The position numbers were made by a program, and so were the translations under genes. The notes beneath the pieces were generated by a model, which was given only the letters and a program-made list of their open reading frames with translations, was not told the DNA's origin and did not search any database. Of a stretch of DNA of 64,000 nucleotides, positions 35,150 through 44,495 are shown piece by piece. Source of the DNA: SIG299 sp964541485 (lineage in GTDB: Bacteria > Bacillota > Clostridia > Lachnospirales > Lachnospiraceae); assembly GCA_964541485.1 (NCBI GenBank), contig CAZIQL010000009.1:1-64000 (forward strand), given 5' to 3'. Numbering within the stretch: position 1 is the stretch's first letter; every line of letters begins with the position of its first letter.

Positions 35150-37492
35150 CTAAAAGGCCACTGCCTCCTGAATCGATATTTCATAGATTTCTTCCTTCCA
35201 TAGTCCTGTATTTATTTTTTGTTCCAGTTGGGATTGTATCCGGAAAGAAAATTCCGTCACGACGTTTTTGATTGAAAAATCTGCCCGGTACCGATATCGG
35301 AGATTCTCCTGTATCAGATCCAGACTCCGGTAGGCTTTCCTTTGCGTGCTCTTTAATAAAGATAATACCGTCAGATACTCCCCATAAGAAAACCCATCCG
35401 GTGCATCCTTCCACGTCTTTGCCTTTACCTCCACCAGTTCCTTTCCAAACAAAAACAACTCAGAAAAACTAATCTGTCCTTCCACACTGAACAGCGGAAC
35501 CCTTTTCCCGTCAAACAGCACCGCAACCTCTACGACAGCCTCTTCCACGGCCCACAAAAGAAGCATCCCGTATTTGACAGCTGAAATCAGCACCGGAATA
35601 CCGGTAAATCCTACCGCTCCTACCGCAAACAAATCCAGCTGGCTCATCTTTCCGGCATCCTTTAAAATGGAAACCATAGCAAACACACTGCGGATTGCAA
35701 TCAGATACAGCGCTGTTGACAACAAATTTCCCTTATCGGTCTTATTTCCGAATAACAGATACTCCCTCTCATAAGAAAGCCTCCTGCCCTCCAATACATT
35801 TGCAAAGCTGCCAAAGTAGTTTTCTGCATACCACTCAAGAGCAAGTAAATCTGCCGATTGTTCCGCACCCGCTTTCAGTACACCCAAAAAGCCCTCCGAC
35901 CGGAGCAATTCCACAATCTCATCAAAGCACCGGAAAATCTGTGTCTGCGTTTTCTCTGCAAGCAGTCCCGCAGAAGGGAGATTCTGCCCTCCAATGCGTT
36001 TCTCCGAGAGTTCCTTCTCTGACAGCCCAACGAAGGAAAGAATGCTCCCTGTTGCTATTTTTTCCATCATCCGAAAGACACTCCCCTGTACCGTTGGTAC
36101 TGCTGTCATCGTTCCATAAGTAAACCACAGCCCCTCTGCCGTATATTCTTCCATGCGTTCTGCCACAGCCCGCACGCAAAGCGACATTTCATACAGCATT
36201 TCTCCCGAAAACTCCGGAAGTGCTGTTTCCTCTAACAACCTTTCGTTTTTCTCTATGGATTCCCTCATTTCTGAAACCTGGTACCCCGCATCAGATAACC
36301 CCGCATACAACTTCAACCTTTGCAGCTCCTCCTGAAACACCGCGTACAGTTCCGTAGAAACCTCATCCTTCAGCTCACTCAGATAATTTTCATACAGTTT
36401 CACGGAAAGCTGTGCTCCCAGCTGTTTGCTCTCTAACTCTGTCAGAATTTCCTTTGCCTGTGAAAGCAACGGCATCACCTGCTCCAGTTCCTTTTTCAGC
36501 GTTTCATATTGCTCCTCCATATCCATACATGCAATGTCCAGCCATTCTATCAGCTCATCGCGCTGCTCTGTTACCGATTCTATCCTTTCTGCCAGAACCT
36601 TTGCCTCCTCAAACAAGGCATCTGCTTTTTCCTCCGAAAGCTCTGCCGACAGCTCTTCTGCAATTTCCCCGCGCCTCTCTTTATATTCCCGCAGTTCCAG
36701 GTCAAAAACGGCCAGCTCAGCCTGCATTTCTGCTCCCTTTCTGAGAAGACGGTAAAGCTCCTCTGCGTGATCCTTTGGACTCCAGAAATTTCCCTTGACT
36801 GCCTGGTATATTTCTTCATTCTCATAGTTTTCTTCCCACTCCTCCTCCGTAAAAGTACAAAGGCGTTTTATAAAGACATCTGTCGTCTTTAACTTTCCCT
36901 CTGCATCAAAGCACAGACCTTCTTCCTCAGTTATTACCCCGTCTACCAATTCCATCAGCTTAAGAATTTCCTGCGTCACGGTCGCCGTCTGCGCAATTGC
37001 CTCCTCCTGTTTTTGATAGATTTGCGAGGCATACACCGCATCATTAAATTCCTGCTCCAAAACCAGCCGGGACAAAACATCCTGCATCCCTTCCGGCACT
37101 GCAAGCTCCTTAATTTGTTTCAAAAACGACTCCGCTTCATCCGAAAGCAATGTCCTTGTTTCCGTTACTTCTACGGAGGGCTCTGAAAATGACAAAAGTC
37201 CTCCTTTCAATCCGGTTAACGCAAATGTCACATCTTCCTTCACCGTCTTCTCCAGTTTTTGCTCCGAAAAATATCCGGCATCATCCGATGCATTGATTCC
37301 CAGCAGCCCATACTCTTTAAACAACGGATAATAATACAACGCGCGTGCGGAATCTCCTGCCATCACAGAAAGCATCTGGACATACGCTTTCCCTCCGGCA
37401 ATCCTTGCCGCCTCAAGCGTTGTCAGAACAAGAGAAAACAACAGCACCAGAATCAGTACCAGGAACACAGTAATACTTCCCTTTTTTCTCAC
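35150..37492 (-). CDS. DUF5702 family TadG-like protein of the Tad locus
   Basis: 780 residues. The N-terminus MRKKGSITVFLVLILVLLFSLVLTTLEAARI is a TadE/TadG-type prepilin-like leader with a hydrophobic helix. It is followed by a long helical, coiled-coil-rich ectodomain (about 220-440, for example AELSEEKADALFEEAKVLAERIESV) and a C-terminal part with a second hydrophobic region near 620-650. DUF5702 proteins occupy this place in Clostridia Tad loci; the role in pilus assembly is inferred from position. It ends 20 bases before the next pseudopilin. Confidence 0.8.
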   Translation of the reverse strand: MRKKGSITVFLVLILVLLFSLVLTTLEAARIAGGKAYVQMLSVMAGDSARALYYYPLFKEYGLLGINASDDAGYFSEQKLEKTVKEDVTFALTGLKGGLLSFSEPSVEVTETRTLLSDEAESFLKQIKELAVPEGMQDVLSRLVLEQEFNDAVYASQIYQKQEEAIAQTATVTQEILKLMELVDGVITEEEGLCFDAEGKLKTTDVFIKRLCTFTEEEWEENYENEEIYQAVKGNFWSPKDHAEELYRLLRKGAEMQAELAVFDLELREYKERRGEIAEELSAELSEEKADALFEEAKVLAERIESVTEQRDELIEWLDIACMDMEEQYETLKKELEQVMPLLSQAKEILTELESKQLGAQLSVKLYENYLSELKDEVSTELYAVFQEELQRLKLYAGLSDAGYQVSEMRESIEKNERLLEETALPEFSGEMLYEMSLCVRAVAERMEEYTAEGLWFTYGTMTAVPTVQGSVFRMMEKIATGSILSFVGLSEKELSEKRIGGQNLPSAGLLAEKTQTQIFRCFDEIVELLRSEGFLGVLKAGAEQSADLLALEWYAENYFGSFANVLEGRRLSYEREYLLFGNKTDKGNLLSTALYLIAIRSVFAMVSILKDAGKMSQLDLFAVGAVGFTGIPVLISAVKYGMLLLWAVEEAVVEVAVLFDGKRVPLFSVEGQISFSELFLFGKELVEVKAKTWKDAPDGFSYGEYLTVLSLLKSTQRKAYRSLDLIQENLRYRYRADFSIKNVVTEFSFRIQSQLEQKINTGLWKEEIYEISIQEAVAF

Positions 37493-37502
37493 CTTTTCTT
37501 CC

Positions 37503-37661
37503 TCATTTCATAATCTTGTTTACATCCCCCGACAATTCGGAAAACGCACTGTTTACCAAACCGGTAATCTGCTCCTTAAATATCAGTACAAGGCCAATCA
37601 GTATGACCAGAATCAACACGATTTCAATCACTCCGACCGCTTTTGCTTCCCACTTTCTCAT
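37503..37661 (-). CDS. Flp1 family type IVb pilin
   Basis: A short gene of 52 codons: ATG 37661 after GGAGG, stop TGA at 37505-37503. The product starts MRKWEAKAVGVIEIVLILVI and continues LIGLVLIFKEQITGLVNSAF, with E13 near the start of one hydrophobic helix and a short polar tail. This is the pattern of the Flp1-like pilins of Firmicutes Tad systems, the major subunit of the fibre. It lies between tadC and the DUF5702 gene in the expected place, 14 bases after tadC. Confidence 0.85.
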   Translation of the reverse strand: MRKWEAKAVGVIEIVLILVILIGLVLIFKEQITGLVNSAFSELSGDVNKIMK

Positions 37662-37675
37662 GTTTTTCCTCCTTC

Positions 37676-38962
37676 CTAAAACATCCCAAATGCCGGCATG
37701 AGCAGTACGGCAAAGATCAATACAAGAAACCCCATCATCGGCAACAGAAGCTTTGTTCCTGTCTGTTCCCCACGGATTTTTATCTTTGTCCGTTCCTCCG
37801 CCATAACTTCTTTTGCTTCCTGCAGCAAAAGCTCCCGGATGTTCTGTACGCCTTTTGTGGCATTCTGGGATAACAAAGATGCCATTCTCTGATATGCCAC
37901 CTGCCCAAACCGGTCTCCAAACGCCTCATACGCTACGGCCTCCGGACATCCGTTTTCCAGCTCTCTGCAGGTTACCTGCAATTCCTCTGTCAGCACAAAC
38001 CGGTTCCCATATGTCTTTGCATACTCCTTTGCCAGCCGGCCAAACGCCTCTCTGACCGAAACTCCGGCCACAAGCATCAGGGAAAGCTTTGTGACAAACT
38101 CCGTATACCCGTTTCTCGCCTGATCCGCCCGGTCCTTTTTCTTTTTTTCTATTTCACTGAAATAATTCTGGTATACAAACACCGGCAAAAGCACCGCCAG
38201 AATTCCAAGAAAACCAACAGAAGATAACCCTTTGTTCTCTAAAAGCTGTATTTTTCTCCCGTTAATCATTTCCGGAAGAGCTACCTCTTTTTGAGTTCTG
38301 GATGTTTCCTCAAGCTTTATCAGCTCCTCTTCTATTCCAAGCAGCAGTTTTTCTTCCTGCGTATACTCCTTAGGACACACCACAACCCGTCTTTCATACA
38401 CGCGAAATTCCGTTCCGTACTCTATCTTTGCCGTTATAGTAACCACTTTTTCCTCGGTCAGTCCGTCGTTGTGCACTTCCCCTTTTACATCCAGCAGCCA
38501 AAGAGCGTCCGTACTCCAGCTGACTTCAAAGGAATCCAATACCTCGTCCGGAAAATACAGATTGCATTCTACTCTTTGCAGGTTCTCATTCTCCCCCGCC
38601 ACCACCGTATCCAGATACGCCTCTGTTTCCTGATGGAGCTTGTCGATCTGCTCCTCTTCCAGCTCCACTGCCGAAACCGAAACCTCTGTCTTGCGCCATC
38701 CGTCTGCTGTTTCTATCTGCACGGTCTGTACGGTCTCTTCCATTCCCATCTCAGGACGCACCAGGGCCTGTATCCTGCCTTCTTTTCGTTCTTTATAAAG
38801 GAGTATCAGCGACATAGCCAAAAGAAGCCCTGTTACCATCAATGTTTTTTGCAGTCTTTTTTTGATGTCTTCCCTGAGCTTGCTTTCTACTTCTTTTTTT
38901 GTCTTTCCCGGATACAGCACCATTGCCGAACGGATTTTTTCTTCGGACACCAGTCCCCGCAT
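37676..38962 (-). CDS. tadC: TadC-like inner-membrane platform protein with large N-terminal ectodomain
   Basis: 428 residues, longer than typical TadC of about 300. The C-terminal half has the type II secretion F-like fold: GYTEFVTKLSLMLVAGVSVREAFGRLA, and ATKGVQNIRELLLQEAKEVMAEERTKIKIRGEQTGTKLLLPMM with the final membrane segment. The N-terminal half has one membrane helix (about 38-56) and a beta-rich region (70-215) predicted outside, then a second helix near 245-265. The extra domain may contact pilins. Order and strand match a Tad operon. Confidence 0.85.
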   Translation of the reverse strand: MRGLVSEEKIRSAMVLYPGKTKKEVESKLREDIKKRLQKTLMVTGLLLAMSLILLYKERKEGRIQALVRPEMGMEETVQTVQIETADGWRKTEVSVSAVELEEEQIDKLHQETEAYLDTVVAGENENLQRVECNLYFPDEVLDSFEVSWSTDALWLLDVKGEVHNDGLTEEKVVTITAKIEYGTEFRVYERRVVVCPKEYTQEEKLLLGIEEELIKLEETSRTQKEVALPEMINGRKIQLLENKGLSSVGFLGILAVLLPVFVYQNYFSEIEKKKKDRADQARNGYTEFVTKLSLMLVAGVSVREAFGRLAKEYAKTYGNRFVLTEELQVTCRELENGCPEAVAYEAFGDRFGQVAYQRMASLLSQNATKGVQNIRELLLQEAKEVMAEERTKIKIRGEQTGTKLLLPMMGFLVLIFAVLLMPAFGMF

Positions 38963-38982
38963 TTATTTTCACTCCTTTTATC

Positions 38983-39717
38983 CTATCCCAGCATCTCCCT
39001 TTGAATGATTTTCTCACCCAGGTACCGGAATCCCTGATAACACAAAAACACTCCCCACATGAAAACAATCCCAAATGTGTTATGATACAGCAGTTCGCTC
39101 ATAGATGGCGCAAACAGCTTAAGATAAAAAAGTATGGCGTACGGAAGCACACACATAATCCGGAACTCACTTTCCTTTGCAGCAACCGCCGCCCGAAGCT
39201 CCCGTTTTAACTCAATTTTATCCTGAAGGATATCCCCTGACTGCCGAAGTATCAGGCTAAGATCTCCCCCTGTCCGCTTTACAACAGAAAGAATTTCTGC
39301 AAATTGCCGGATATCCTCGGATGCACTCCTCTCTCCGAAAGCCAGCCACACCTTTTCCATACTGCTTCCAAGCTCCATCCCGGTTATCATTCTCCGGTAC
39401 TCCTTACAAATGTCATGTCCCCGGTGGTACATCTGCTCCAGCCCCTTTAAGGTTTCCCTCATTCCGTTTTCCGGCGAATACCCTGCCGTCAATGCATTAC
39501 GAAAATAAAGAAGTGAGTCCTTAAATGCCAGTGTAAGGTTCCACCTGCTTTCTTTTTCTAACCGCTTTCTCTCCCGCAGGATATCCAGCGGCGCCGCCAA
39601 CAGCACCCCCAAAGAAACCACAGAAAAATCAAAAAAAGCCCACATGGTCAGAATAGAAATTCCAAAAGTTTTCAGTACGATTCCTGCCAGTTTTGCAGCC
39701 TCATTTTTCTTCTTCAA
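38983..39717 (-). CDS. tadB: TadB-like inner-membrane platform protein
   Basis: 244 residues from TTG 39717, which overlaps the end of cpaF by 17 bases and has AAGGAAGG upstream. Membrane helices lie near 10-40 and 185-235. The F-type domain is LAFKDSLLYFRNALTAGYSPENGMRETL and VVKRTGGDLSLILRQSGDILQDKIELKRELRAAVAAKESE. With TadC it forms the platform that extrudes the Flp pilus. Confidence 0.88.
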   Translation of the reverse strand: MKKKNEAAKLAGIVLKTFGISILTMWAFFDFSVVSLGVLLAAPLDILRERKRLEKESRWNLTLAFKDSLLYFRNALTAGYSPENGMRETLKGLEQMYHRGHDICKEYRRMITGMELGSSMEKVWLAFGERSASEDIRQFAEILSVVKRTGGDLSLILRQSGDILQDKIELKRELRAAVAAKESEFRIMCVLPYAILFYLKLFAPSMSELLYHNTFGIVFMWGVFLCYQGFRYLGEKIIQREMLG

Positions 39718-40942
39718 CCGTTTCCCTTCCTTTCCCTCCTGCGCGCAAAAGCTTTCTTTGCTGCACGAAGGCGCTGCCGGTCCGCTTCAGTGACCCTGTC
39801 ACACTGTCCGAAGCCTCCCCCTGCCCCTCTGTAAATACAAACAACGGGTTAATCTCTATTTCTCCGTCTCTGCAGCCAAGTACTTCTGCAATCTCCAGCA
39901 CACAGCGTCTGCCGTCCCTGAGTCGTCCGAGATGCACAATAACATCAATCGCAGAAGCAATTTGCTTTCGCACCGCCATCAGCGGTATATCTGCCCCCAG
40001 CAACACCATTGTCTCCAGACGATCGAGCATATCTGCCGTAGAATTTCCGTGTCCGGTCGACAAAGAACCATCATGCCCGGTATTCATTGCCTGTAGCATA
40101 TCAATGGTTTCTGCCCCCCGCACTTCTCCTACAATAATCCTGTCCGGACGGGCCCGAAGCGCTGCCCGGATCAAATCCCTGATGGAAATTTCCCGACAGC
40201 CCTCGTCCGTCCTGTTTCTGACTTCTAAACGAACCAGGTTCTCAATTCCTGTTATTTTTAATTCCGCCGCATCCTCAATGGTAACCAAGCGCTCCTCCGG
40301 AGAGATAAATCCTGCCAGCGCATTTAAAAACGTTGTCTTGCCCGAACCGGTCCCTCCGCTGATAAACAGATTATATTTTGCTTTTACAAGACTCCCAAGA
40401 AATGCCGCTGCCTCTTCTGTCAACGCTCCTGCCTCCACAAGACGTTCCATGGTAAAGGGCTCTTTTGCAAACTTCCGGATGGTAACCACCGGACCGTTTA
40501 ACGCAACCGGCGATAAAATCACATTGACACGTGAGCCTTCTTTTAACCTGGCATCCAGAATCGGATTGGCCTCATTCACCACACGGTTTGCTCCTGCTGC
40601 AATCTGCTGAATAATGTCCTCCAGTTTTTCCTTTGATTCAAACGTCTTTTCCGACCGCTGCAGCCTCCCCCCGGTTTCTACAAAAACCGCATCCGGACCA
40701 TTAATCATAACTTCTGTAATGTCCTCCTGCTCCAGCAGTTCTTCCAGAATGTCTAATCCTCGTATGGACGCATAAAGCTCCTTCCGAAGCTTTTCCTTTT
40801 TTTCCAGTGTCAGAAAATTAGTCCTTGCCTCCTTTAAAACAGCACTGTCAATTTTCTCAAACAATTCTGCCTCTGTAATTTCTCCGGAGTAATCAAATGC
40901 TTCCACAATCTCCTTGCGGAGCTTTTTCTTCAGCTCATTCAT
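39701..40942 (-). CDS. cpaF: CpaF/TadA family secretion ATPase
   Basis: 413 residues. Walker A is ISGGTGSGKTTFLNAL near residue 193, the Asp box is VTIEDAAEL, Walker B is RIIVGEVRGAETIDML, and the His box STGHGNSTADML. It powers Flp pilus extension or retraction at the cytoplasmic face. The ATG overlaps the stop of the TadZ-like gene (ATGA). Confidence 0.97.
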   Translation of the reverse strand: MNELKKKLRKEIVEAFDYSGEITEAELFEKIDSAVLKEARTNFLTLEKKEKLRKELYASIRGLDILEELLEQEDITEVMINGPDAVFVETGGRLQRSEKTFESKEKLEDIIQQIAAGANRVVNEANPILDARLKEGSRVNVILSPVALNGPVVTIRKFAKEPFTMERLVEAGALTEEAAAFLGSLVKAKYNLFISGGTGSGKTTFLNALAGFISPEERLVTIEDAAELKITGIENLVRLEVRNRTDEGCREISIRDLIRAALRARPDRIIVGEVRGAETIDMLQAMNTGHDGSLSTGHGNSTADMLDRLETMVLLGADIPLMAVRKQIASAIDVIVHLGRLRDGRRCVLEIAEVLGCRDGEIEINPLFVFTEGQGEASDSVTGSLKRTGSAFVQQRKLLRAGGKGRETVEEEK

Positions 40943-41829
40943 TCAACCGCCTCCGTTTCCTGCAGCTTTGACAGAACCTCCTGCTCTCCTGCATATTTCA
41001 TTTGGCGCAAAAACTCTCTTTTTCTGGATTCACCTTCTTCTGACTTTGAACAGACCAAATAGACCCGACTACTCTGATGCATGACAGAAAGAATCCCATC
41101 ATGAAACATTCCGGAAAGAAATACGATATGGTCATATCCTCCGTATTCCTTGCAACACACTAAAAGCTTCTGCATTTCTTCCGGGGAATACTGCCACAGA
41201 TCCGAACAGTAATCCGGACCGCAAAAATACTCCATTCCTTTTTTCTTCCGGATTCCTGCAAACAATTTTTTTGCCTGCCGGATGTCCTTCCGCAAAAAAT
41301 ACAGTAATTCGCTGACGGACGGATTTTCTGTTTCCTCGGTTTCTGCTCTTTTGTATCCCAAAAAAGCATCCCACGGCAAAAATAATGTCCTGCCTCTCTC
41401 CGCCAGTTCCTTTGCAAAAGAAAGCGCATACTTTTCTGCCATCCGGTTGCTTTCCGGAGAAAAAACCACAAACAGTCCGCATAACTGCATCGCTGTTTCT
41501 CTTTGCGCTTCTGCCATCACCGTGCGAATCAGATTCCCAACCTTTTGATAACGGAACAGACAGCTCTCCTCTAAGTCACCCAACTCATCCGAAAGCTCCC
41601 ATACCTTTATCCCGGCCGGCAGTTTGTCCTTTAACGATGCGATTTCTTCTTTCGTCTTTCCACCCAAAAGTAACGAAACAAGTTTTTTCCGTTCACAAAA
41701 GGACAAAAGCTCTTCTTCCTTGCGAAAGTTAACCGCAAAGCAGCCAATGTCTTTTCTTTCATTAATGTAGTGAATCAGTTGTCCTGCATACTCAGCCTGT
41801 CCATCGAAAACTCCGATGACCTGCTCCAA
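40939..41829 (-). CDS. TadZ/CpaE-like protein lacking a P-loop
   Basis: 296 residues. It is the first gene of the Tad run. An N-terminal receiver-like region (VIGVFDGQAEYAGQLIHYIN through about 110) is followed by a ParA/MinD-like region (LCGLFVVFSPESNRMAEKYALSFAKELAERGRTLFLPWD). The deviant Walker A KGGxGKT of ParA proteins is replaced by SPESNRMAEKY, so ATP binding is doubtful. VFLSGMFHDGILSVMHQSSRVYLVC corresponds to the later ParA core. Position and layout fit TadZ, the polar localisation factor; this is by context plus weak motif likeness. Confidence 0.7.
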   Translation of the reverse strand: MEQVIGVFDGQAEYAGQLIHYINERKDIGCFAVNFRKEEELLSFCERKKLVSLLLGGKTKEEIASLKDKLPAGIKVWELSDELGDLEESCLFRYQKVGNLIRTVMAEAQRETAMQLCGLFVVFSPESNRMAEKYALSFAKELAERGRTLFLPWDAFLGYKRAETEETENPSVSELLYFLRKDIRQAKKLFAGIRKKKGMEYFCGPDYCSDLWQYSPEEMQKLLVCCKEYGGYDHIVFLSGMFHDGILSVMHQSSRVYLVCSKSEEGESRKREFLRQMKYAGEQEVLSKLQETEAVE

Positions 41830-42138
41830 ACACTCACCTCTCTTTCCTGTTGATTTCCTCTTTGGGAATTCATTGGAATTTAAAGAATAATAAATAGGAA
41901 TTTAGAAATTTCTTTCCGGAAGACCGGAATCGTACTAGAAATCTTGTCCACATGATAACGTCTTTTTTCCGAATTTGTCAACGCAAATTCCTCAAGTTTT
42001 TCAACTTCGTTGTTTTTCACAAAAAAATCCTCTTTTTTTGTATGTTTTGCAACAAAGAATTTCCAATTAGCTGGAAATGGATTTTCGTCAATCTGCGCAA
42101 AAATCCGCTCTTATTTTATGCAATATTAACAAGAAAAC
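41830..42138. other. Intergenic region upstream of the Tad locus
   Basis: 309 bp, strongly AT-rich. A minus-strand promoter candidate lies at 41953-41981 (TTGACA, 17-base spacer, TTATCA), about 125 bases before the TadZ start. A small dyad TTCCAATTAGCTGGAA lies at 42060-42075 and could slow readthrough from bofA. I see nothing else. Confidence 0.5.
41953..41981 (-). promoter_or_regulatory. Promoter candidate of the Tad operon
   Basis: On the minus strand TTGACA (41981-41976), 17 bases, TTATCA (41958-41953). Confidence 0.5.
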
Positions 42139-42345
42139 CTATAAAAAATGGATCAAACCAACCGTCAAAGCCAGCAAAAATCCGGGAATTCCAAGGATTG
42201 CAACCAGGAGGAAACTTAGCGGATTGATTCCTGCAAAAACAAAATATCCGTTTGCAACACAGACCGCCTTTAAAACATAAAAAACAACCAGCCCCACAAC
42301 ACCCCTAAATATTGCATCCACCAAATAATCTGTCCACTTTTTCAT
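42139..42345 (-). CDS. bofA: BofA family pro-sigma-K processing inhibitor
   Basis: 68 residues with two membrane segments. The C-terminal motif INPLSFLLVAILGIPGFLLAL is the BofA hallmark (NPxT...GxLGxPG). In Bacillus BofA inhibits the SpoIVFB protease that activates sigma-K during sporulation. AAAGGAGG precedes ATG 42345. In Bacillus it adjoins recR-yaaL; here it is divergent from yaaL and about 37 kb from recR. Confidence 0.85.
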   Translation of the reverse strand: MKKWTDYLVDAIFRGVVGLVVFYVLKAVCVANGYFVFAGINPLSFLLVAILGIPGFLLALTVGLIHFL

Positions 42346-42457
42346 CCCACCGAGCCTCCTTTATTTTCTCTCTACTTATATATTCAAAAAAGAAAAGTTT
42401 TATGTATAAACCCTAAAAACTGAGACTATACTTGTAAAAAAGAAAGGGGTTGAACGT

Positions 42458-42670
42458 GTGCCATTCACAAAAAGAAAAAAGACAACTGCAAAAGAGATTC
42501 TGCTTCAGGAGATTAATGCCACCCGCGAAGAACTGGATGCCGCCTACTCCCTCTTTGAAAACGTTGTTGACCCGGATTTAATCAGTAGCAGCATTTACCG
42601 AATCAATTCCATCCAGGACCGATATAAATATCTCATGAAACAGTTAAAGGCCGGAGAAGCCGGCAAATAA
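42458..42670 (+). CDS. yaaL: YaaL family protein (DUF2508)
   Basis: 70 residues from GTG 42458, after GAAAGGGG. A basic start is followed by helices: LLQEINATREELDAAYSLFENVVDPDLISSSIYRINSIQDRYKYLMKQLKA. The helix pattern INATREELDAAYSLFENVVDPDLI is typical of DUF2508/YaaL. Function unknown; it is usually linked with recR and bofA. Confidence 0.8.
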   Translation: MPFTKRKKTTAKEILLQEINATREELDAAYSLFENVVDPDLISSSIYRINSIQDRYKYLMKQLKAGEAGK

Positions 42671-42683
42671 GATTTTTCGAAAT

Positions 42684-42840
42684 AAAAAAAGATTTTTGTC
42701 TATTTCCTATTCCTGTCCTTGCGCTCTTCCGACATAGGTTCGTCTTCATCACGACACATCCAACGATGTGTTTGCTGTATCCGTACCTATCTCTCAGAGA
42801 GTCAGGACAGTCGAATATGGAAATATCAAAAATCTTTGCT
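42684..42840 (-). ncRNA. Structured intergenic element, candidate small RNA or elaborate terminator
   Basis: Nested arms pair across about 150 bases: 42688-42698 with 42827-42837 (11 bp), 42701-42707 with 42819-42825 (7 bp), 42713-42719 with 42804-42810 (7 bp), 42734-42739 with 42785-42790 (6 bp), and a hairpin of 42754-42760 with 42765-42771 (7 bp). All are perfect. On the minus strand the outermost stem is followed by TTTTTTT, as for a transcript end. It lies between convergent yaaL and malQ. I cannot match it to a family. Confidence 0.55.
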
Positions 42841-42853
42841 TTAGTTTCTGCGT

Positions 42854-44356
42854 CTATCTATAGTATAATTCTGCGAGCTTCTTATAATAAGCTGCGTCAA
42901 TCTTTTCATACTGGTCTGCCGTCATTCTCCATTCCCAGTTGCCGCCAAGGGTAGACGGGAAGTTCATGCGGGCAGCATTGTCAAGATACAGTAAATCCTG
43001 CACCTGGAAAATAGCCACACGGCAATTTAACGAGTATGCTCTCTTAATCATTGCTCTTGCAATATCATAAGGATTTCTTGCATCGTAGTAATCAGCAAGT
43101 CTCTCCTGCTGTGCCTCCGTAAGCTCAATCAATGCGCCTACCAGCGTCTCATTGTCATGAGTTCCGATGTATACGATGGAATTATCTGTTGTAAAGTTAT
43201 GAGGCAGATATTCATTGGTCGGATCGGTTGCATCAAGCGCAAAACCAAGAATCTTCATGCCCGGATAACCATTTGCCTGAATCAGCTTGATTACCGGTGG
43301 TGTCAGCACACCAAGATCCTCTGCAATAATCTTCTTATCGCCGATGGTCTCATTAATCATATCGGTTAACTTCTTACCCGGACCCTTCTTCCACTTACCT
43401 TCCATAGCGGTCGGACAAGTAGCCGGAATGGAATAATAATTCACAATTCCAATGAAGTGGTCGATACGGATAACGTCATAGTGATATGCGCAGGATTTCA
43501 TACGTTCCTTCCACCAGGAGAAGCCGTCCTGCTCCATGACATCCCAACGGTAAAGCGGATTACCCCAACGCTGACCTGTCTCAGAGAACAAATCCGGCGG
43601 AACTCCTGCAATGTTAATCTCTCTTAAATCCTCGTCCAGCTCGAACAAGTCACTATGTACCCAGACATCGGCACTGTCCATGGCAACATAAAGAGGAATA
43701 TCGCCAACAATTTCAATTCCAAGCTCATGGGCATATACCATTAACTTCTTCCACTGTTCATCAAACTTAAACTGTAAGAAGTTCCAGAAACCGATTTCGC
43801 TCTTTAACTTCTTTTCATAACGACTCACCGCTTCCGGCTGACGCAAACGGATATCGTCGTCCCATTCTGTCCAGGACTTGCTCTCAAACGAGCCCTTTAC
43901 TGCCATGTAAAGACTGTAATCCGATAGCCAGTATTCATTCTCCTGTACAAAGGTCTTAAATGCCTTTGTGTTTGCGTGCTTACTTCTTGCATAAGCTTTG
44001 CGGAGCACCTCAAAACGGCTTTCATAAATCTTTGCATAATCTACCTTATCTTCCTCTTCGCCCCAGTCCTTTTCGTCAATCTCTTCCTGCAACAGTAAAC
44101 CCTCTTCTGCCAGAACATCCAAATCAATGAAATACGGATTTCCGGCAAATGCAGAGAAGGACTGATACGGGCTGTCGCCGTAGCTGGTCGGCCCGATCGG
44201 AAGTACCTGCCAGTAACGTCCGCCCGTTTCCTTTACAAAATCAGCAAACTTGTAAGCTTCTTTGCCCAGCGTTCCGATTCCGTAAGGGCTGGGAAGGCTG
44301 CTGATTGGCATGAGCAGACCGGCACCGCGCTTTAAAGCCTTTGCACTTTTATCTCC
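42854..44356 (-). CDS. malQ: 4-alpha-glucanotransferase (amylomaltase)
   Basis: About 500 residues, the family size. Motifs are RGAGLLMPISSLPSPYGIGTLG, YWQVLPIGPTSYGDSPYQSFSAFAGNPYFIDLD, the GH77 catalytic region YDVIRIDHFIGIVNYY, KIIAEDLG, and IGTHDNETLVG. It disproportionates maltodextrins in the cytoplasm. Of the possible starts (TTG 44389, ATG 44371, ATG 44356) I chose 44356, though its ribosome site is weak. It is a single gene, followed by the structured element at 42684-42840. Confidence 0.93.
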   Translation of the reverse strand, partial: GDKSAKALKRGAGLLMPISSLPSPYGIGTLGKEAYKFADFVKETGGRYWQVLPIGPTSYGDSPYQSFSAFAGNPYFIDLDVLAEEGLLLQEEIDEKDWGEEEDKVDYAKIYESRFEVLRKAYARSKHANTKAFKTFVQENEYWLSDYSLYMAVKGSFESKSWTEWDDDIRLRQPEAVSRYEKKLKSEIGFWNFLQFKFDEQWKKLMVYAHELGIEIVGDIPLYVAMDSADVWVHSDLFELDEDLREINIAGVPPDLFSETGQRWGNPLYRWDVMEQDGFSWWKERMKSCAYHYDVIRIDHFIGIVNYYSIPATCPTAMEGKWKKGPGKKLTDMINETIGDKKIIAEDLGVLTPPVIKLIQANGYPGMKILGFALDATDPTNEYLPHNFTTDNSIVYIGTHDNETLVGALIELTEAQQERLADYYDARNPYDIARAMIKRAYSLNCRVAIFQVQDLLYLDNAARMNFPSTLGGNWEWRMTADQYEKIDAAYYKKLAELYYR

Positions 44357-44495
44357 CATCTTTCTTACCATACCTTTCTCGTTTATCAAGTAATTTTCGT
44401 AAATTTTCGTTTTATGAATTCATCATAAAGTATTTTCCCGCTCATGTCAAGAAGTTTCTTTTCCCTCACCTGCAATTATTGCGTATTTTCTGCAT

